Assembly: GCF_037392515.1 (NCBI RefSeq)
Contig: NC_090290.1
Span: 55,688,753 to 55,752,752 of the forward strand
DNA: 64,000 nucleotides
Direction of reading: 5' to 3'
Source of the DNA: Haliotis asinina
Taxonomy: Eukaryota > Mollusca > Gastropoda > Lepetellida > Haliotidae
Part shown: one piece after another, positions 59,971-64,000 of the stretch
How the letters are laid out: the number at the start of each line of letters is the position of its first letter
How positions within the stretch are numbered: the first letter of the stretch is position 1
The notes under the pieces: model-generated
The model's input: only the letters and a program-made list of their open reading frames with translations
Told to the model about the DNA's origin: nothing
Databases searched by the model: none
Program-made: the position numbers and the translations under genes

Positions 59971-60864
59971 CTTGCAGAGGGTATATAATGAATGAAATAT
60001 ATAAACGATTCCAATTCTTCTTGATCAGCTTTGTTTTGTGGATGAAATGAACAATTATTTCTGTTCCTGGTATGCACGTCTTCCGGGTCAATATCTGCCG
60101 AACTGTTGGTTCTATAGACGGTAGTTTCATGTGGGATTATTCACAAGTAAACTATAAATAGTATGGCTATTGGAAGTAATGCCTGTTATTCCTATAAATG
60201 GTAAAGCTTGAATGAAACAGATTAAAGAAGTCTTGCTAGAAGCTGAGGAGGAAGTGGGTGATTGTTGACAATCATATACCTGGATCAGCTCTGGGCTGGC
60301 TAGCCATGAGGTAGTGTGTTTAGTTCCTGACCCAGGAAGTGGGTATAATGAGCCTGCTGGTTAACTATAGGACTCTAGATTAGACAGGCTGTTTACCCAG
60401 CTGCAAACCACAGGAGCCATTTCTGGTAGAGATCATTTCTGGAGGATGAATTATTTATGGTCAGTCTGAAGGATACATTAATGAATGAGAAATATAATAA
60501 CAAATTCTTATTGAGAGTTAACATCTTTGTTTTATGATATTTTTTCAAATGTTTTTTGCATGTTCATGCCTTTCAGCAGGTGGCAGGGCTGTATCATCCT
60601 CCATACCTCCTTGCTTGGCTTTCTCTATCTCTCATTCCCTCCCCTTGTATCCATAGCTGAACTTTTTTGTCCATTATTGAATTGCTCACAATATTTATAA
60701 AATTCTGTATTTTATCATGTTATCATCATCAACTATCATGTTTGTCTTTAGTATTCGTATTTAGCTAGAATACTAGACTAACTGTAGCTGATGGAAATTG
60801 TGAATAAGAGTATATTAGCCTCTGCCAAGGATCACTTTCATGTCATTATGTTAGCCATTTTGGA

Positions 60865-60997
60865 GCACTGGGGTAGCCTAGTGGTAGTACATCGAAGACC
60901 TGGGTTTGATTCTCATCAAGGGTACAATGTGTGAAGCCCATTTCTGGTTATCCCGCTGTGAGGTTGCTAGAATATTACTAAGAGCTAAACTCACTGA
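60865..60997 (+). mobile_element. tRNA-derived SINE
   Basis: tggggtagcctagtggtagt, acctgggtttgattctcatc, acaatgtgtgaagcccattt, gttgctagaatattacta, aactcactga. Confidence 0.85.
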
Positions 60998-61094
60998 CAA
61001 AAACCCATTTCGCTCATGTTAACAACGTGGCAGTAAAGACGAAAATAAATCTGAGTATATTGTATTGACATATTATACATGCTACTACAGCACA

Positions 61095-61257
61095 TAGGGG
61101 TGGTTGGGTAGCCCAATGGTTAATGTGTTGGCTCATTATTTTAAAAGCCTGGGTTTGATTCCCTACATGGACACAGTGTATGAAGCCCATTTCGGGCATG
61201 ATGTGATGTTGCTGGAATATTGCTAATAGCAGCGTAAGACCAAACTCACTCACTACT
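61095..61257 (+). mobile_element. tRNA-derived SINE
   Basis: gggtagcccaatggttaatg, gcctgggtttgattccctac, gaagcccatttcgg, tgctggaatattgctaatag, actcactcac. Confidence 0.88.
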
Positions 61258-63064
61258 ACCCATACAGTGTCAATCATAGTGATGTGTAACATGCAGTATT
61301 GACCATCAGAACATTTATGGCCGGAAGCTATGAATGAGATATAAGGTTCCCTGGTCAGAAATGAGAGGCATGCTAAATGCTGGGCTGGTACATGCCATCC
61401 ATATGGTGCATCTCAGATGGGAATTGATCGGACAACTGGATGAATAGTTGATGGCATTCCACCATTAACCAGAACCCCTGCTGTATCTGGTGACGATGAT
61501 GAAGCTCAGGTGATGCTGGGCTTATACTGATACAGACAGATCATACTGATGAGTCTCCCTATCATACAGGAGTAATATTCATCTGTAGAAAATATTTTCT
61601 ACTCTTGGGTAAATTTGATGCCTTCTTGAAGGTTCTTAACACTTTTAAGATAAATAATAACAAATGTTTTTATACTTTTGACAATTTGTTGAGAATGTTG
61701 TATTTAGAGTATGTTTAACATGAAATGCCAATTGAAGTTTATACCTATGACAATGTATGGAGAACATTGTTTATAAAACTTGTGTAACATGAAGTAGAAA
61801 TAAGAAAAAAACCTCATAATTAAACAGTCATTACAGTGGCTCTGAGGTTTTGGAACTTATTCACAATTATCATGAACTGAACAAAATGTGATGTAGCACA
61901 TCGACTGAGCATTTGATAGTCTGTTGTAAATCACTGACTCAGCAGTACTGCAGGTATGTCACAGCAGTCAGTGAAGAATGGAGGCAGGTCCAGCCACATC
62001 AGTGGCTGACATTTTCAGCAGTTTTGTACATAAGTCAGTTGAAAACTTGAAAAAGACGTAGCAACAAAGTTAGTGAATCTACAACATGCTACTGATAGCT
62101 GCCTTCTACAACAAGCAGGGGCACCTGAAGATGGGTTTGATCCCTGATCCTCACTGGTTATATCCAAGAGGTGGAGACAACATTATACCAAATCATGTAT
62201 CTCTAGAACAGTATGTTTTTGTCACACAGTTTTTCCATAGAATTTCCAGTGAACAAAGTTCTATGTTTAAGACATTATAAACGTTTTTCTGGATTTTCAG
62301 TATATCATATTTTTAAGAACAGCAGATGATTGACTCCAGAAATGTATTTTGGTCAGGCATCCACCATCGTCTTTATGACTCAGTGTGTGGTTGATGCATC
62401 AGAAGAGCACTGATGTCTTTGGGGAATCTAATAAATGACTGGCACCAGCATACCACTTAAAACAGCAACCCATGCAACAGAGTGAGGAGGGGCGCAGCTG
62501 ACTGACTATAATTTCAAAATCTGTCAGGATCTCTGACTGTGCAGACAGAGCATTGTAAGAAACAGGGCAGATTGGTTCCGATATCCACAGAAGATGCACA
62601 GTGCTTCCTGTTTCAAATTAGCCAGATTTCACATGTCCCTTGACACCAAGAATCCACATGAAGGGAGCCATTTGTTGAAGTTAGGAGGACTGAGGACTGA
62701 ATAATCACTCAGTAACTTTGTTGATTTCACTTGTATTCAGTATCTGACTCTCTTTAGAAGACTAGCAGTGACTGTAGTATCACTAGTCCAGCATTAAGAA
62801 TAGAGGCTATTGATGGAAATGGTTTTACTATGGAATGTTGAAGGTGATTGGCTACGCAAGTGGTGTTGTTGGTATGCCCTGCAGCTGTTTCAGAATTAAT
62901 AATGGATTTGAGCTTGTTATTACCTCAATGCAAATAATATGAATGTCCTACAAGCAAACTTCTAGAACGATAGGGTCCTTTTAATTCAAACACCAATTTT
63001 CTTAAAGAAACATGCTCATCATACCCCCAATTGGTATAGTATGTCAACTCAGTTCTCTGTGTCT

Positions 63065-63230
63065 CATGGGCCAGTGGGGTTGTCTAAAGGCTAAAGGTTG
63101 CACTCGTCACACTGAAGACCCAAGTTCTGTTCCCACATTTGTACAGTGTGTGAAGCCCATTTCTGGTGCCGAAGTCATGATATTGCTGGAATATTGCTAC
63201 AAGCAACAAAACATATATTCACTCACCCTG
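63065..63230 (+). mobile_element. tRNA-derived SINE, first of a tandem pair
   Basis: gtggggttgtctaaaggcta, gaagacccaagttctgttcc, gtgtgaagcccatttctggt, gatattgctggaatattgct, attcactcacc. Confidence 0.85.
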
Positions 63231-63397
63231 GGGCAGTAGGGTAGCATAATGATTAAAGGGTGTCCTCTTCAAGCCAAAGTCCTGGTTTCTATTCCCCACA
63301 TTTGTGCAATGTGTGAAGCCCATTTCTGGTGTCCCTTGCCATGATATTGCTGGAATACTGCTAAAGGTTGCATAAAACCATACTCACTCTGTGTCTC
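63231..63397 (+). mobile_element. tRNA-derived SINE, second of a tandem pair
   Basis: Starts immediately after the tail of the preceding copy: ggggcagtagggtagcataa, caatgtgtgaagcccatttc, ccatgatattgctggaatac, aaaaccatactcactc. Confidence 0.85.
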
Positions 63398-64000
63398 TTT
63401 ATGTGATACTGCTAGGATATTCCTCCGAACGTCCTAAAACCTGATCCACCATTTGTTTGGTTTGCCTTCTCTATGTGACCCTCTGACTCCAGCAAGTTGT
63501 AACATTACCTTTTCATTAGACTTCTTATTGGTTGAACCATGTAAGACAGATGTGGGGGAATTCAAATCTGAATAACATTTTCAGCCATGGATCATTTCCT
63601 GGACTGCAAACATCCATTGTGAGAGGAATAGTTGGTGTAACACAGGACAATGTTTAGTTATAGATTTCACAACTTGGAGCAGAGACCTGCTAACTGAATC
63701 AGACAGGGCAGTTTAACCCAGCCTGTAATCAGGGCATTAGAAGGGGCAGTTCCTCTTGAACTAATCATCCAGAACACGAAGCTGATTAGCTGTGGCGTGC
63801 CTCAACCACTTCAATGGGAGAACCGTTGCTTGATAGAGCATGTCATTTTTGAGAAGAGTGGAATTCTTTAATGTTTATTACGATGTTGTCTGTGTCTATA
63901 ATGAAATGCTGGACTGACAAGATTCTCAATACCCAATAGACACTGTAGTTGAAGGCTTCCCATCCACTGAAGTTAAACTGAATTGAGTTATCATCAACTT

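Larger units (their letters stand above)
59033..64000. other. no gene recognised; SINE-rich
   Basis: Apart from the five SINE copies listed, I recognise no exon on either strand. Confidence 0.5.

Overview
This is eukaryotic (animal) DNA: AT-rich and intron-dominated, with small exons bounded by GT/AG sites and very dense transposon debris. A tRNA-derived SINE occurs about a dozen times; each copy carries a B-box-like GGTTCGATTCC, a 'cacatgggtacaatgtgtgaagccc' core (split here only for description) and a CACTCACTCACTC tail. Together with a second CACTCACTC-tailed repeat and a 5S-rRNA-derived SINE, this is the repeat landscape I associate with vetigastropod molluscs, most likely abalone (Haliotis). 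The organism is an inference from repeats, not from a marker gene.

Layout. (1) 1-1641, + strand: the last three coding exons of a SCAP orthologue (WD-repeat C-terminus). (2) 1642-15900: no further gene. It holds possible SCAP 3'UTR, hAT-type MITEs, and a mariner transposase copy on the minus strand that is cut by a ZNF862-like hAT-type element with an exact 5-bp target duplication. (3) 16352-33373, - strand: a ~17-kb gene reconstructed here in 14 phase-compatible exons (~755 codons). It encodes a CW zinc finger, a PWWP domain, a ZCWPW2-like region and then an ARID DNA-binding domain. Its introns hold a degenerate DIRS-type (tyrosine-recombinase) retroelement, a second ZNF862-like fragment, TTAA-flanked MITEs, and a five-copy 143-bp tandem array on an exon/intron boundary. 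(4) 33374-38960: intergenic, head-to-head with (5) a tiny + strand first coding exon (38961-38987, MSLFRDKFW) and a possible F-BAR helix exon at 46602-46724. Both are tentatively a PSTPIP-type membrane-curvature protein whose remaining exons I could not find. (6) 40700-64000: repeat-rich DNA. It includes a full-length 5S-derived SINE, a 19-bp minisatellite that grew from that SINE's tail at three sites, a 640-bp direct duplication, a degenerate 'ATGGCGGCC' array, a ~250-bp satellite with about ten units, two foldback elements with target duplications, and a diverged 0.7-kb segmental duplication.

Functional reading. SCAP is the ER sterol sensor/escort of SREBP. The minus-strand gene looks like a chromatin reader: CW domains usually bind H3K4me3, PWWP domains H3K36me and ARID domains DNA. 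The genes show no operon-like link. The most noteworthy items are the CW-PWWP-ARID architecture, the 143-bp array at its exon junction, the nested transposon whose removal restores the host transposase frame, and the SINE-tail minisatellite with an inverted 23-bp CpG-rich motif beside two of its arrays.
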